Of a stretch of DNA of 63,855 nucleotides, positions 24,636 to 33,402 are shown in pieces (the stretch's first letter is position 1; each line of letters begins with the position of its first letter). The notes under the pieces were generated by a model. That model made no database searches, was not told the origin of the DNA, and was given only the letters and a program-made list of their open reading frames with translations. Origin of the DNA: Kosakonia quasisacchari (GTDB lineage: Bacteria > Pseudomonadota > Gammaproteobacteria > Enterobacterales > Enterobacteriaceae); assembly GCF_004331415.1 (NCBI RefSeq), contig NZ_SJOP01000027.1, positions 1 to 63,855 of the forward strand. The letters run 5' to 3'. Position numbers and translations under genes: made by a program.

Positions 24636-25589
24636 ATGAAATCCAGCGTCCGAATTCTGCCCGATGATGCCATCATCCGCTTGCAATGCGTCATTATCAT
24701 CGTCGTGGCGCTGGTTTTCTCTGCGCTACTCGGCAGTCGTTTTTTTAGCGTCGCTAACTTCCAGTCGATTGGCTCACAACTGCCGATTCTGGGCATGCTT
24801 GCGCTAGGTATGGGTATCACCATGCTGACCGGCGGCATTAACCTGTCGATCATTGCCGGTGCGAACGCCTGTTCGCTGGTAATGGCGGCGGTAATTGTCA
24901 GCCATCCGGATAACCCGCTGTTCCTGGCGCTGGCGTTGCTCGCCGGTCTGCTGGTGGCGGTGGCAATCGGGGCGCTGAACGGTGCGCTGGTGGCGTGGAT
25001 TGGCGTTTCGCCGATTCTGGCGACACTCGGCACGATGACGCTGATTTCCGGGCTGAATATTTTGTTCTCAAATGGCACGGTCATCTCCGGTTTTCCGAGC
25101 GCTATTCAGTTCCTTGGCAACGCCACACTGCTTGGCATCCCGGTCGCACTGTTACTGTTTATCCTCGTTGCGCTGCTGCTGTGGGTATTACTCGAACATA
25201 CTACGCTTGGGCGCAGTCTCTACCTGGTTGGCTCGAACGAGCAGGCCACACGCTACAGTGGTGTGAATACGGTTCGCGTACAGATTTCGGTGTATATCAT
25301 CTCCGCGCTGTTGGGCTGGGCGGCTGCCATTTTGATGATGGCGAAGTTCAATTCGGCGAAAGCGGGCTACGGTGAATCCTATCTTCTGGTGACTATTCTG
25401 GCTTCGGTACTGGGCGGTATTAACCCGGATGGCGGTTTTGGCCGCGTGCTGGGGCTGGTGCTGGCGCTGGTGGTGCTACAGATGCTGGAGAGTGGCTTTA
25501 ATTTGTTGGGTATCAGCAGCTATCTGACGATGGCGCTCTGGGGCGCGGTGCTGATCCTCTTTATCGCATTACAAAATCGAAAAGCCTGA
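24636..25589 (+). CDS. Sugar ABC transporter permease 2
   Basis: This 317-residue RbsC-family permease starts one base after the permease 1 stop, with GAGGGAG about six bases upstream. The family loop is LGMLALGMGITMLTGGINLS near residue 49–68, and the late LGGINPDGGFGRVLG replaces the usual GGTSLxGGxG. It is more divergent than permease 1. It is predicted to pair with it in the inner membrane to carry the same sugar. Confidence 0.92.
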   Translation: MKSSVRILPDDAIIRLQCVIIIVVALVFSALLGSRFFSVANFQSIGSQLPILGMLALGMGITMLTGGINLSIIAGANACSLVMAAVIVSHPDNPLFLALALLAGLLVAVAIGALNGALVAWIGVSPILATLGTMTLISGLNILFSNGTVISGFPSAIQFLGNATLLGIPVALLLFILVALLLWVLLEHTTLGRSLYLVGSNEQATRYSGVNTVRVQISVYIISALLGWAAAILMMAKFNSAKAGYGESYLLVTILASVLGGINPDGGFGRVLGLVLALVVLQMLESGFNLLGISSYLTMALWGAVLILFIALQNRKA

Positions 25590-25605
25590 GAGCGGGAGAA
25601 AAAGA

Positions 25606-27243
25606 ATGGCGAGCTACTTTATTGGTGTGGATGTTGGCACCGGCAGCGCACGTGCAGGCGTCTTTGATTTGACTGGCAGAATGGTCAGCCAAGCGAGCAG
25701 GGCGATTGAAATTTACCGCCCGCAGGCCGACTTTGTTGAGCAATCTTCCGACAATATCTGGCAGGCTGTGTGCAACGCGGTACGCGATGCGGTGAACCAG
25801 GCGGATATTAACCCGATTCAGGTTAAAGGCCTCGGTTTTGACGCGACCTGTTCGCTGGTGGTGCTCGACAAAGAGGGCAACCCGTTGACCATTAGCCCTT
25901 CCGGGCGCAGTGAGCAGAACATTATTGTGTGGATGGATCACCGCGCCATCTCGCAGGCGAACCGTATCAACGCCACGCACCACCGGGTGCTGGATTACGT
26001 CGGCGGGATCATCTCGCCGGAGATGCAAACGCCGAAACTGCTGTGGTTAAAACAGCACATGCCGAACACCTGGGCCAACGCTGGATATTACTTCGACCTG
26101 CCGGATTTTCTCACCTGGCGGGCAACGGGTGATGACACCCGCTCACTTTGCTCCACGGTGTGCAAGTGGACGTATATGGGCCATGAGGATAAGTGGGACA
26201 CCAGTTATTTCCGCCAGATCGGTCTTGAAGATTTGCTGGAGCACGATGCGGAGAAAATCGGCCGTTACGTGAAAACCATGGGCGAGCCGCTGGGTCGTGG
26301 GCTGACGCAACGTGCGGCGACAGAAATGGGATTGATGCCCGGCACGGCAGTCAGCGTGTCGATTATCGATGCTCACGCGGGCACGCTGGGCACGCTCGGT
26401 GCCAGCGGGCCTTCGGGTGAAATGGCGGATTTCGATCGGCGTATCGCGCTGATTGGCGGCACCTCTACTGGCCATATGGCGATTTCACCGCAAGCGCGTT
26501 TTATCGGCGGCGTGTGGGGGCCTTACTTCTCGGCAGTGCTGCCGGGCTACTGGCTGAACGAGGGAGGGCAGTCGGCGACCGGGGCGTTAATTGACCATAT
26601 GATTCAATCCCATCCGTGCTACGAAACACTGCTGGCTCAGGCGAAAGCGCAAGGGCAAACCATCTATGAAGTGCTGAATGCGCTACTGCGGAAGATGGCG
26701 GGCGAGCCGGAAAATATCGCGTTTTTAACGCGTGATATTCACATTCTGCCGTACTTCCACGGTAACCGTTCGCCGCGCGCAAACCCGACATTAACCGGGG
26801 TGATCAGCGGGCTGAAACTCTCGCGTACGCCGGAGGATATGGCGTTGCACTACCTGGCAACCATTCAGGCGATTGCCCTCGGTACGCGGCATATTATTGA
26901 AACTATGAATCAGAGTGGTTACAGCATTGACACGGTGATGGCGAGCGGCGGGGGCACCAAAAACCCGATCTTTGTTCAGGAACATGCAAATGCTACCGGT
27001 TGTGCGATGTTGCTGCCAGAAGAGAGCGAAGCGATGCTGCTCGGCGGCGCAATGATGGGCACCGTGGCGGCAGGTGTTTTCGACAGTTTCCCGGAAGCGA
27101 TGTCGGCGATGAGCCGTATCGGCAAGACGGTGACGCCGCAAACTAACCGCATCAAGCAGTATTACGATCGCAAATACACCGTCTTCCATGAGATGTACCA
27201 GGATCATATGAAATACCGCCAACTGATGCAGGAGGAGGCATGA
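25606..27243 (+). CDS. FGGY-family carbohydrate kinase (ribulokinase-like)
   Basis: The 545 residues have the length of the YpCarbK-like/D-ribulokinase branch of FGGY kinases. The N-terminal phosphate loop is GVDVGTGSARAGVFD at residues 7–21; WMDHRA near 110–115 and ATP-site SGGGTKNPIFVQEHA near 447 are also seen. The catalytic Asp region is SIIDAHAGTLG (about residue 250). The branch phosphorylates D-ribulose, D-xylulose or a pentitol at C5. The gene follows permease 2 by 16 bases and overlaps the isomerase gene ATGA-style. D-arabinose, D-ribulose or a related C5 sugar is the inferred substrate. Confidence 0.88.
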   Translation: MASYFIGVDVGTGSARAGVFDLTGRMVSQASRAIEIYRPQADFVEQSSDNIWQAVCNAVRDAVNQADINPIQVKGLGFDATCSLVVLDKEGNPLTISPSGRSEQNIIVWMDHRAISQANRINATHHRVLDYVGGIISPEMQTPKLLWLKQHMPNTWANAGYYFDLPDFLTWRATGDDTRSLCSTVCKWTYMGHEDKWDTSYFRQIGLEDLLEHDAEKIGRYVKTMGEPLGRGLTQRAATEMGLMPGTAVSVSIIDAHAGTLGTLGASGPSGEMADFDRRIALIGGTSTGHMAISPQARFIGGVWGPYFSAVLPGYWLNEGGQSATGALIDHMIQSHPCYETLLAQAKAQGQTIYEVLNALLRKMAGEPENIAFLTRDIHILPYFHGNRSPRANPTLTGVISGLKLSRTPEDMALHYLATIQAIALGTRHIIETMNQSGYSIDTVMASGGGTKNPIFVQEHANATGCAMLLPEESEAMLLGGAMMGTVAAGVFDSFPEAMSAMSRIGKTVTPQTNRIKQYYDRKYTVFHEMYQDHMKYRQLMQEEA

Positions 27244-27842
27244 GCGACAGTTGGCGTCAGGCCTGCGACGCCTGGCAAATTTATAGCGAAGAGATGGCGG
27301 CGCTGAGCCACCATCTTAACGATGCACAGTGGTGTGCGTTAATGGCGGAACTGCGCAGTTGTCGCGGTAAAATTGCTGTCACCGGTGTGGGAACATCCGG
27401 CATTGCAGCCCGCAAGATTGCCCATATGCTGGCGTGCGTCGAGCGCCCGGCTATCTACCTGAATGCCACGGATGCTGCGCACGGTGATCTGGGTTTTCTC
27501 GATAGCCATGATTTGGTCATTATGCTGTCGCGCGGGGGGAATTCTGATGAGCTAACGCGGCTGCTGCCGGGGCTTGCACAAAAGGGCGTGCCGCTGATTA
27601 GCGTGACGGAAAACCCGGATTCCGCTATCGCTCAGGCCGCGCGGCTGGTGATTTCCACCGGCGTGCAGCGCGAAATTGATCCGCTCAATATGCTGGCCAC
27701 CACCTCCATCGTGCTGACGCTGGCGATTTTCGATGCCGCCTGCGCCTGCCTGATGAGCGAAAGCGGTTATTCAAAAGAGACGTTATTGTCGGTACATCCC
27801 GGCGGAGATGTTGGTTTAACGCTAAGCAAAAAAGCGCCGTAA
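27240..27842 (+). CDS. SIS-domain sugar-phosphate isomerase (KdsD-like)
   Basis: This 200-residue single SIS domain resembles the N-terminal half of KdsD/GutQ arabinose 5-phosphate isomerases: VTGVGTSGIAARKIAHMLAC, NATDAAHGDLGFL and MLSRGGNSDEL. The late VSTGVQREIDPLNMLATTS corresponds to the E(x)CPLNLAPTTS region. The two C-terminal CBS domains of KdsD are missing; the end LLSVHPGGDVGL retains the HPGGxLG motif. It would interconvert D-arabinose 5-phosphate and D-ribulose 5-phosphate. Coupled by overlap to the FGGY kinase, it completes a short route from an imported pentose to the pentose phosphate pathway (inference). The terminator begins inside its last codons. Confidence 0.82.
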   Translation: MSDSWRQACDAWQIYSEEMAALSHHLNDAQWCALMAELRSCRGKIAVTGVGTSGIAARKIAHMLACVERPAIYLNATDAAHGDLGFLDSHDLVIMLSRGGNSDELTRLLPGLAQKGVPLISVTENPDSAIAQAARLVISTGVQREIDPLNMLATTSIVLTLAIFDAACACLMSESGYSKETLLSVHPGGDVGLTLSKKAP

Positions 27843-27852
27843 GGCGCTTTTT
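27828..27852 (+). terminator. Rho-independent terminator of the sugar operon
   Basis: AAAAAAGCGCC (27828–27838), GTAA, GGCGCTTTTT (27843–27852). The stem includes the SIS gene stop codon, an economical arrangement often seen in enterobacteria. The A-run on the left also makes it active for the opposite strand. Confidence 0.9.
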
Positions 27853-27921
27853 GTTACATGCTCAGTAAAATAAAAAACGCGGGCCTTATATTATTTATAT
27901 TGATTTAGTCACATAAATAAA

Positions 27922-28317
27922 TTACTTCGCTGTCAGATTATTCAGTGTGAAATTCTTTAGCCAGATGCGTTTTGAATCCACATTCTTGGCGGAGTATGCC
28001 GTTATGATCGTGATGTTATATTCTTTGTCTTGCTCAAAATGGTAATTGACTGGAAGACATTGGCCGGGGTTAACGATATAGGTCGGATTATCAAAATGAT
28101 CCGCTTGCCAAATTTCCTGCATTTGCCTGTTACTATCGCGTGTCGAAAGTGTCAGCCGAAGCAATTTTGCCTGACCCTGTTCAATAGTGGGGTCGCCTTT
28201 TACTGAGACACAAAGTTTATTATCTTTTTTCGTGACATCAGCAATGCGAAATGGCGTGTTTTCACCCACGCAGCCGGTAAAAAGTGGTGTTAAGATAATC
28301 GGTATATACCATTTCAT
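27922..28317 (-). CDS. Small lipoprotein, candidate immunity protein
   Basis: 131 residues. The ATG at 28317 overlaps the stop of the upstream metallopeptidase gene as ATGA and has AAGGAG nine bases before it, so it is preferred over the ATG at 28323. The lipobox LFTGC (Cys at about residue 16) follows a short hydrophobic leader and marks an outer-membrane or periplasmic lipoprotein. The mature domain is beta-rich (LCVSVKGDP, LLRLTLSTRDS, EYNITIITAYS) and resembles small lipoproteins annotated as T6SS immunity proteins. Close coupling to a HEXXH protein supports an immunity role. Direct evidence is lacking. Confidence 0.68.
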   Translation of the reverse strand: MKWYIPIILTPLFTGCVGENTPFRIADVTKKDNKLCVSVKGDPTIEQGQAKLLRLTLSTRDSNRQMQEIWQADHFDNPTYIVNPGQCLPVNYHFEQDKEYNITIITAYSAKNVDSKRIWLKNFTLNNLTAK

Positions 28318-28856
28318 TTCCATAAGCTCCTTTTATCCGTAGGTGAAGCCAGAAAATACTGTAGCGTATTTTGGTACTTCGCGAGCAAGTCCGGTCCATG
28401 AATCCCTTGAAAATCAGTAACGCCTTTCCAGACATTATAACCTGCGGTAATCAGGGTAAAGTAATCAGCAATAATGTTAGCTTGTTGCTCCATGGGATAG
28501 TCAGCCAGTGTTTTTTCTTTAGGCAGGGAGTATGTATACCTTACGTACTTACTAATCAGCCCTCTAATTCTGACACCCATTCCCATCTGATGTTGCCAAA
28601 TGTGGGCAAATTCATGTATGAACCAGTTTTTATCAGACGAGCTTTCCGCTGAAAAATCTTCTTTAAAAATGGGCTCTGGCCAGTACATGTTTCCATTCGG
28701 CGTGACCGCAGTATCCTGGTCTTGAAGATTAAAAGGGAAATAGCTGCCCTTATAAATCCTTACTGATCCATAATTGATCGTATCTTTGAAAAGAATACGG
28801 GCCATTCTGATTTCGCCAGCGGTGAGTGGTCTAAATGTGTCTTTCCCGGTTGCCAC
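28314..28856 (-). CDS. Zinc-metallopeptidase domain protein, candidate effector
   Basis: This 180-residue protein has no signal peptide. The gluzincin motif HEFAHIWQHQ lies at residues 81–90 (His81, Glu82, His85). PMEQQANIIADYF (around 121–133) supplies the likely third zinc ligand Glu123, as in DUF4157-type and VgrG-associated metallopeptidases. The GTG start has AAGGAG upstream. It is followed by a lipoprotein gene with ATGA coupling. A leaderless protease followed by a surface or periplasmic lipoprotein fits a contact-delivered toxin with its immunity partner, but no secretion gene (VgrG, Hcp, Rhs) is in the window. A housekeeping protease cannot be excluded. Confidence 0.75.
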   Translation of the reverse strand: MATGKDTFRPLTAGEIRMARILFKDTINYGSVRIYKGSYFPFNLQDQDTAVTPNGNMYWPEPIFKEDFSAESSSDKNWFIHEFAHIWQHQMGMGVRIRGLISKYVRYTYSLPKEKTLADYPMEQQANIIADYFTLITAGYNVWKGVTDFQGIHGPDLLAKYQNTLQYFLASPTDKRSLWK

Positions 28857-28977
28857 CTCGATCTCCTTTTTATCTATAAATTTGGCTTCAGATTTTTCTA
28901 CTCCCGGTTAAATGAACTGTCAATGAACGCGTTATGATTGTGCTGACTCATATCAATAGTTCTATTTCCTCGCTTAT

Positions 28978-29006
28978 AAAAATAAAGCCCCGCAACGCGA
29001 GGCTTT
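28978..29006 (-). terminator. Rho-independent terminator of putA
   Basis: On the – strand, AAAGCCTCGC (29006–28997), GTT, GCGGGGCTTT (28993–28984), then ATTTTT. The 10-bp stem has one G–T pair. It lies 22 bases after the putA stop. Confidence 0.88.
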
Positions 29007-29027
29007 GGATTATCCAGTTACCCTGCT

Positions 29028-32000
29028 TCAGCCAATCGTCATCAAACTGGCGTTGCCACCGGCAGCGGCGGTATTGACGCTCAAAGAGCGTTCCACCCAC
29101 AGTCGTTCGAGCAGGATGTTGCTTTCACCGCGTGCAAAGCCCTGAACCGACACAATCGCGCCATTGCGTGCAGCGACGTTTTCACACAGCGCCACCAGTT
29201 GGTCGGAATCACCGTGGAAAATCACCGCATCAAACATCTGCGCCATTAAGGCATCGGCTTTGGCAAACTGAATACGTTTGCTGACGCTTTCCGGCAACTG
29301 TTTTGCCAAATCGCGGTGCAACGTGTCGTCCGGCCACAGCAGTTGGCTACCGCAGGCGATGACGGCCGCCAGTTGCACCAACGCGTCCTGTTCATTATCC
29401 GCGACACATAACACTCGTTCGCGTGGCACCAATGTCCAGCTATTGCGTTCGCCGGTCGGACCTTGCAGCAGGCGCTGTGTCCCGGTTTGCGCCAGCTCAC
29501 CAAAATGCGCGCACAGCTGTTGCAGCGCCGGACGCTCTTTTGCCCATGTGCTCAATGCTTCCAGAGGCTGCAATAGCGATGCTTTCAGTTGCGCATCCAG
29601 CGGATGTTGCGCGTCGTGACGGGCCAGCGTTTTCTGTACCGCGTTTTCCGGTCGGCTGCCTAACAGACGGTAGAGATAGAGCGGCCCGCCGGCTTTCGGC
29701 CCGGTGCCGGACAACCCTTCACCGCCAAACGGCTGTACGCCTACCACCGCGCCCACCATATTGCGGTTCACATACAGGTTTCCGACATGGGCATTGCCAG
29801 TGACCTGTGCGATGGTTTCATCGATGCGGGTATGGACGCCGAGCGTCAGGCCATAACCGGAGGCATTAATCTGTGCGATCAACTGATCCAACTGGTTACG
29901 GTGATAGCGAACAACGTGCAGAACCGGGCCGAAGACCTCTTTTTTCAGCTCGTCAAAACTTTCCAGTTCGATAAGCGTCGGCGCGACAAAGGTGCCGGTG
30001 CGCCATTCGCGCGCATCTTCGCTGTTTTCACGCACCGCCTGGAACACCTTGCGGCCTTTGGCCTGCATCGCCTGGATATGTTTGTCGATATTCGCTTTTG
30101 CTTCGGCGTCGATCACCGGGCCGATATCGGTGGTCAGCCGGCCTGGATTGCCCATGCGACACTCCGCCATCGCGCCGCGTAACATGGTCAACGTGTGATC
30201 GGCAATGTCATCCTGCAAGCAAAGCACGCGCAGGGCTGAACAGCGCTGCCCAGCGCTATCAAACGCGGAGGCCAGCACATCAATGACCACCTGTTCAGTA
30301 AGCGCGGAGGAATCGACAATCATTGCATTCATCCCGCCGGTTTCGGCGATAAGCGGCGTCGGGCGGCCTTGAGCATCAAGACGTGTTGCGATACTGCGTT
30401 GCAGCAGCGTCGCCACGTCGGTGGAGCCGGTAAACATCACCCCGCGCACACGCGGATCGGCGGTCAGTTGTGCGCCTACGGTTTCGCCGCGCCCTGGCAG
30501 TAACTGCAAAACACCCGCTGGTACACCGGCTTCCAGCAGAATTGCTACACCCTGAGCGGCAATCAGCGGTGTCTGCTCGGCGGGTTTTGCCAGTACGCTG
30601 TTGCCTGCTGCTAACGCCGCGGCAATCTGGCCGGTGAAAATAGCCAGCGGGAAGTTCCACGGGCTGATACACACCACCGGCCCCAGCGGACGGTGCGTTT
30701 CGTTATCGAAATCCGCACTCACCTGGCCTGCGTAGTAGCGCAGGAAATCAACCGCTTCGCGCACTTCAGCAATGGCGTTGCTGAAGGTTTTACCTGCTTC
30801 ACGCACCAGAATGCCAATCAACGACTGCATTTGATCTTCCATCAGCACCGCAGCGCGCTGAAGAATGGCGGCGCGCTCCTGCGGCGGCGTGGCAAACCAG
30901 ATCGGCGCGTGATTGACGGCGTTTTCCAGCGCCTGGTCAACCTGCGCTTCGCTGGCTTCCACCACATAACCCACGGTGTCTTTCGGTTCGGCAGGGTTAA
31001 TCACCGCAACAGGTTCGCCATCCATGACCACCTGTTCCAACGTCGGGCGGGCGTACCATTTCTGCGCCGCGCTGGTGAGCAGCGAGGAGGAAAGTGAGGC
31101 CAGCCGGTGTTCGTTCGCCAGATCCAGGCCTGCGGCGTTGATACGGCCTTCGCCATACAGCGCGCGGGGCAGGGCGATTTTCGGGTGTGGCAAGCCGACC
31201 TGACCTTCCTGTGCGGCAATTTTTTCCACTTCGCTCACCGGGTCGGCAACCAGCGCGTCCAGGGGCAGCGTATTATCGGCAATGCGGTTGACGAACGACG
31301 TATTCGCCCCGTTTTCCAGCAGGCGGCGCACCAGGTACGCCAGCAAGGTTTCGTGAGTGCCGACCGGGGCATAAATGCGGCAAGGGCGATTCAGTTTGCC
31401 ATCGGCCACTTTGCCCACCACCTGCTCATATAACGGTTCGCCCATGCCGTGCAGGCACTGGAATTCGTACTGGCCAGGATAATAGTTCTGCCCGGCGAGT
31501 TGGTAGATAGCCGCCAGTGTGTGGGCATTATGGGTGGCAAACTGCGGGTAGATCAGGTTTGGCACCGCGAGTAATTTTTTCGCGCAAGCGAGGTACGAAA
31601 CGTCGGTGTACACCTTGCGGGTATAAACCGGGTAGCCTTCCAGCCCTTCCATTTGCGCGCGCTTGATTTCACTGTCCCAGTAAGCGCCTTTTACCAGGCG
31701 GATCATCAAACGGCGGCGGCTGCGTGTCGCCAGATCAACAAGATAATCAATGACAAACGGGCAGCGCTTCTGATAGGCCTGAATAACAAAACCGATACCG
31801 TTCCAGCCTGACAGTTCCGGCTCGAAACAGAGTTTTTCCAGCAGATCGAGGGAGATTTCCAGACGATCGGCCTCTTCGGCGTCAATGTTAATGCCGATGT
31901 CATACTGGCGTGCCAGCAAGGTGAGGGATTTCAGGCGCGGATAGAGTTCATCCATCACGCGGTCGTATTGCGCTCGGCTGTAGCGTGGGTGCAGGGCGGA

Positions 32001-32984
32001 TAATTTAATCGAAATTCCCGGACCTTCATAAATGCCGCGTCCGTTGGAGGCTTTGCCAATGGCGTGAATTGCCTGCTGGTACGACACCATATACGCCTGC
32101 GCATCGGCCGCAGTCAGTGCCGCTTCGCCCAGCATGTCGTAGGAGTAACGGAAACCTTTCTCTTCCAGTTTGCGCGCGTTAGCCAGCGCTTCAGCGATCG
32201 TTTCGCCGGTAACGAACTGTTCGCCCATCAGACGCATTGCCATATCCACGCCTTTGCGGATCAGCGGTTCGCCACTTTTGCCAATAATACGATTTAAAGA
32301 GTGCGAGAGGTTGGCTTCGTTATGGGTGGAGATCAGACGGCCAGTAAACAGCAAACCCCAGGTGGCGGCATTGACGAACAGCGACGGGCTGCGGCCAATG
32401 TGTGACTGCCAGTTGCCGTTGCTGATTTTGTCGCGGATCAGCGCATCGCGGGTGGCTTTGTCGGGAATACGCAGTAACGCTTCGGCCAGACACATGAGCG
32501 CCACGCCTTCCTGCGAGGAGAGGGAAAATTCCTGTAACAGGCTTTGCACCATGCCGGCGCGGCCGGAGGCGGTTTTTTGGTTACGCAGTTTTTCCGCTAA
32601 CTGATAAGCCAGCTTATGGGCATTTTCCGCCACCGGCTGCGGCAGACGGGCTTGTTCCAGCAACATGGGCACCGCATCCGTTTCCGCCCAGCGCCATGCA
32701 CCGGTAATGGCTGCGCGGGAGACGGACTGCGGCAGGATCTGCTCGGCAAAATCGAGAAACGGCTGGTGGCTGTCATCAACCGCAACGGTACTTTCGTCTT
32801 CCTGTGCGTTGCCTGGTGCAGTCGCCAGTTCTGGCAGCCCTTCGTTGTTTTCCAGCTTTTCCAGAAAATTGAAGATGGCTTGTTTAATCAGCCAGTGCGG
32901 TGTGCGGTCGATGGTCGCCGCTGCGGCTTTGATCCTTTCGCGTGTTGCGTCATCAAGCTTGACCCCCATGGTGGTGGTGCCCAT
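29028..32984 (-). CDS. putA: Bifunctional proline dehydrogenase/P5C dehydrogenase and repressor PutA
   Basis: 1318 residues from the ATG at 32984 (MGTTTMGVKLDDATRERIK), the E. coli start; the frame stays open 153 bases further upstream without support. A ribbon-helix-helix DNA-binding domain covers residues 1–47. The proline dehydrogenase barrel follows (about 260–565, with YDMLGEAALTAADAQAY and the flavin-site RLVKGAYWDSEIKR). The aldehyde dehydrogenase occupies about 650–1115, with FTGSTDVA, AETGGMNAMIV and the catalytic Cys in SAGQRCSALR. It oxidises proline to glutamate at the membrane when proline is present and represses put genes when it is not. It is divergent from putP over a 418-base control region. 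Confidence 0.97.
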   Translation of the reverse strand: MGTTTMGVKLDDATRERIKAAAATIDRTPHWLIKQAIFNFLEKLENNEGLPELATAPGNAQEDESTVAVDDSHQPFLDFAEQILPQSVSRAAITGAWRWAETDAVPMLLEQARLPQPVAENAHKLAYQLAEKLRNQKTASGRAGMVQSLLQEFSLSSQEGVALMCLAEALLRIPDKATRDALIRDKISNGNWQSHIGRSPSLFVNAATWGLLFTGRLISTHNEANLSHSLNRIIGKSGEPLIRKGVDMAMRLMGEQFVTGETIAEALANARKLEEKGFRYSYDMLGEAALTAADAQAYMVSYQQAIHAIGKASNGRGIYEGPGISIKLSALHPRYSRAQYDRVMDELYPRLKSLTLLARQYDIGINIDAEEADRLEISLDLLEKLCFEPELSGWNGIGFVIQAYQKRCPFVIDYLVDLATRSRRRLMIRLVKGAYWDSEIKRAQMEGLEGYPVYTRKVYTDVSYLACAKKLLAVPNLIYPQFATHNAHTLAAIYQLAGQNYYPGQYEFQCLHGMGEPLYEQVVGKVADGKLNRPCRIYAPVGTHETLLAYLVRRLLENGANTSFVNRIADNTLPLDALVADPVSEVEKIAAQEGQVGLPHPKIALPRALYGEGRINAAGLDLANEHRLASLSSSLLTSAAQKWYARPTLEQVVMDGEPVAVINPAEPKDTVGYVVEASEAQVDQALENAVNHAPIWFATPPQERAAILQRAAVLMEDQMQSLIGILVREAGKTFSNAIAEVREAVDFLRYYAGQVSADFDNETHRPLGPVVCISPWNFPLAIFTGQIAAALAAGNSVLAKPAEQTPLIAAQGVAILLEAGVPAGVLQLLPGRGETVGAQLTADPRVRGVMFTGSTDVATLLQRSIATRLDAQGRPTPLIAETGGMNAMIVDSSALTEQVVIDVLASAFDSAGQRCSALRVLCLQDDIADHTLTMLRGAMAECRMGNPGRLTTDIGPVIDAEAKANIDKHIQAMQAKGRKVFQAVRENSEDAREWRTGTFVAPTLIELESFDELKKEVFGPVLHVVRYHRNQLDQLIAQINASGYGLTLGVHTRIDETIAQVTGNAHVGNLYVNRNMVGAVVGVQPFGGEGLSGTGPKAGGPLYLYRLLGSRPENAVQKTLARHDAQHPLDAQLKASLLQPLEALSTWAKERPALQQLCAHFGELAQTGTQRLLQGPTGERNSWTLVPRERVLCVADNEQDALVQLAAVIACGSQLLWPDDTLHRDLAKQLPESVSKRIQFAKADALMAQMFDAVIFHGDSDQLVALCENVAARNGAIVSVQGFARGESNILLERLWVERSLSVNTAAAGGNASLMTIG

Positions 32985-33402
32985 GCTTTGCTCCTGTTTT
33001 TTTACGATGTTTTGCGGTTCAGGCAGAAATATCCACCATGTTGCAACTTTGTGCAACCTTGTTAAATGTGACCTGGCTGGCAAGGTAAGAAATGAATGAA
33101 ATGTTAACGACTGGTAATTGCTAAAGACGCTGAGCAATTCGCTGGCAAAGCAGGTTTTATGCGGTGGATAACACTTTTAAAAGGTGCAACCTTGAAAAGT
33201 GTGACAGAGTACAACCTATAGGAAATTGTTATCAGAGCCGGGATGAATTTGATGTAAATGCCGTGTTAAATCAATTGTGAATAAGTGAGGCATCCGGCAG
33301 GATACGGGCGCTTCAAATAATCTATACGCCCCATCGCCCCGTTCCGGCGCTGGACAAAAGCGGCAAAAGCATTTGCCGACGAAGAATCCTGGAGACTTTT
33401 TA
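32985..33402. promoter_or_regulatory. put intergenic control region with PutA operator motifs
   Basis: The known PutA recognition core GTTGCA occurs as the palindrome GTTGCAAC at 33040–33047 and as TGCAAC at 33052–33057 and 33185–33190. The sites are grouped near the putA promoter and in the middle of the 418-base region, as in E. coli. A gene here is not seen; the stretch serves both divergent promoters. Confidence 0.8.

Noticed and set aside
30693..31097. Open frame opposite putA
   Set aside because: Antisense shadow caused by GC-rich codon use in putA.
32985..33137. 51-residue N-terminal extension of PutA
   Set aside because: The conserved start is MGTTTMGVKLDD; the extension covers the PutA operator sites and is only an open frame.
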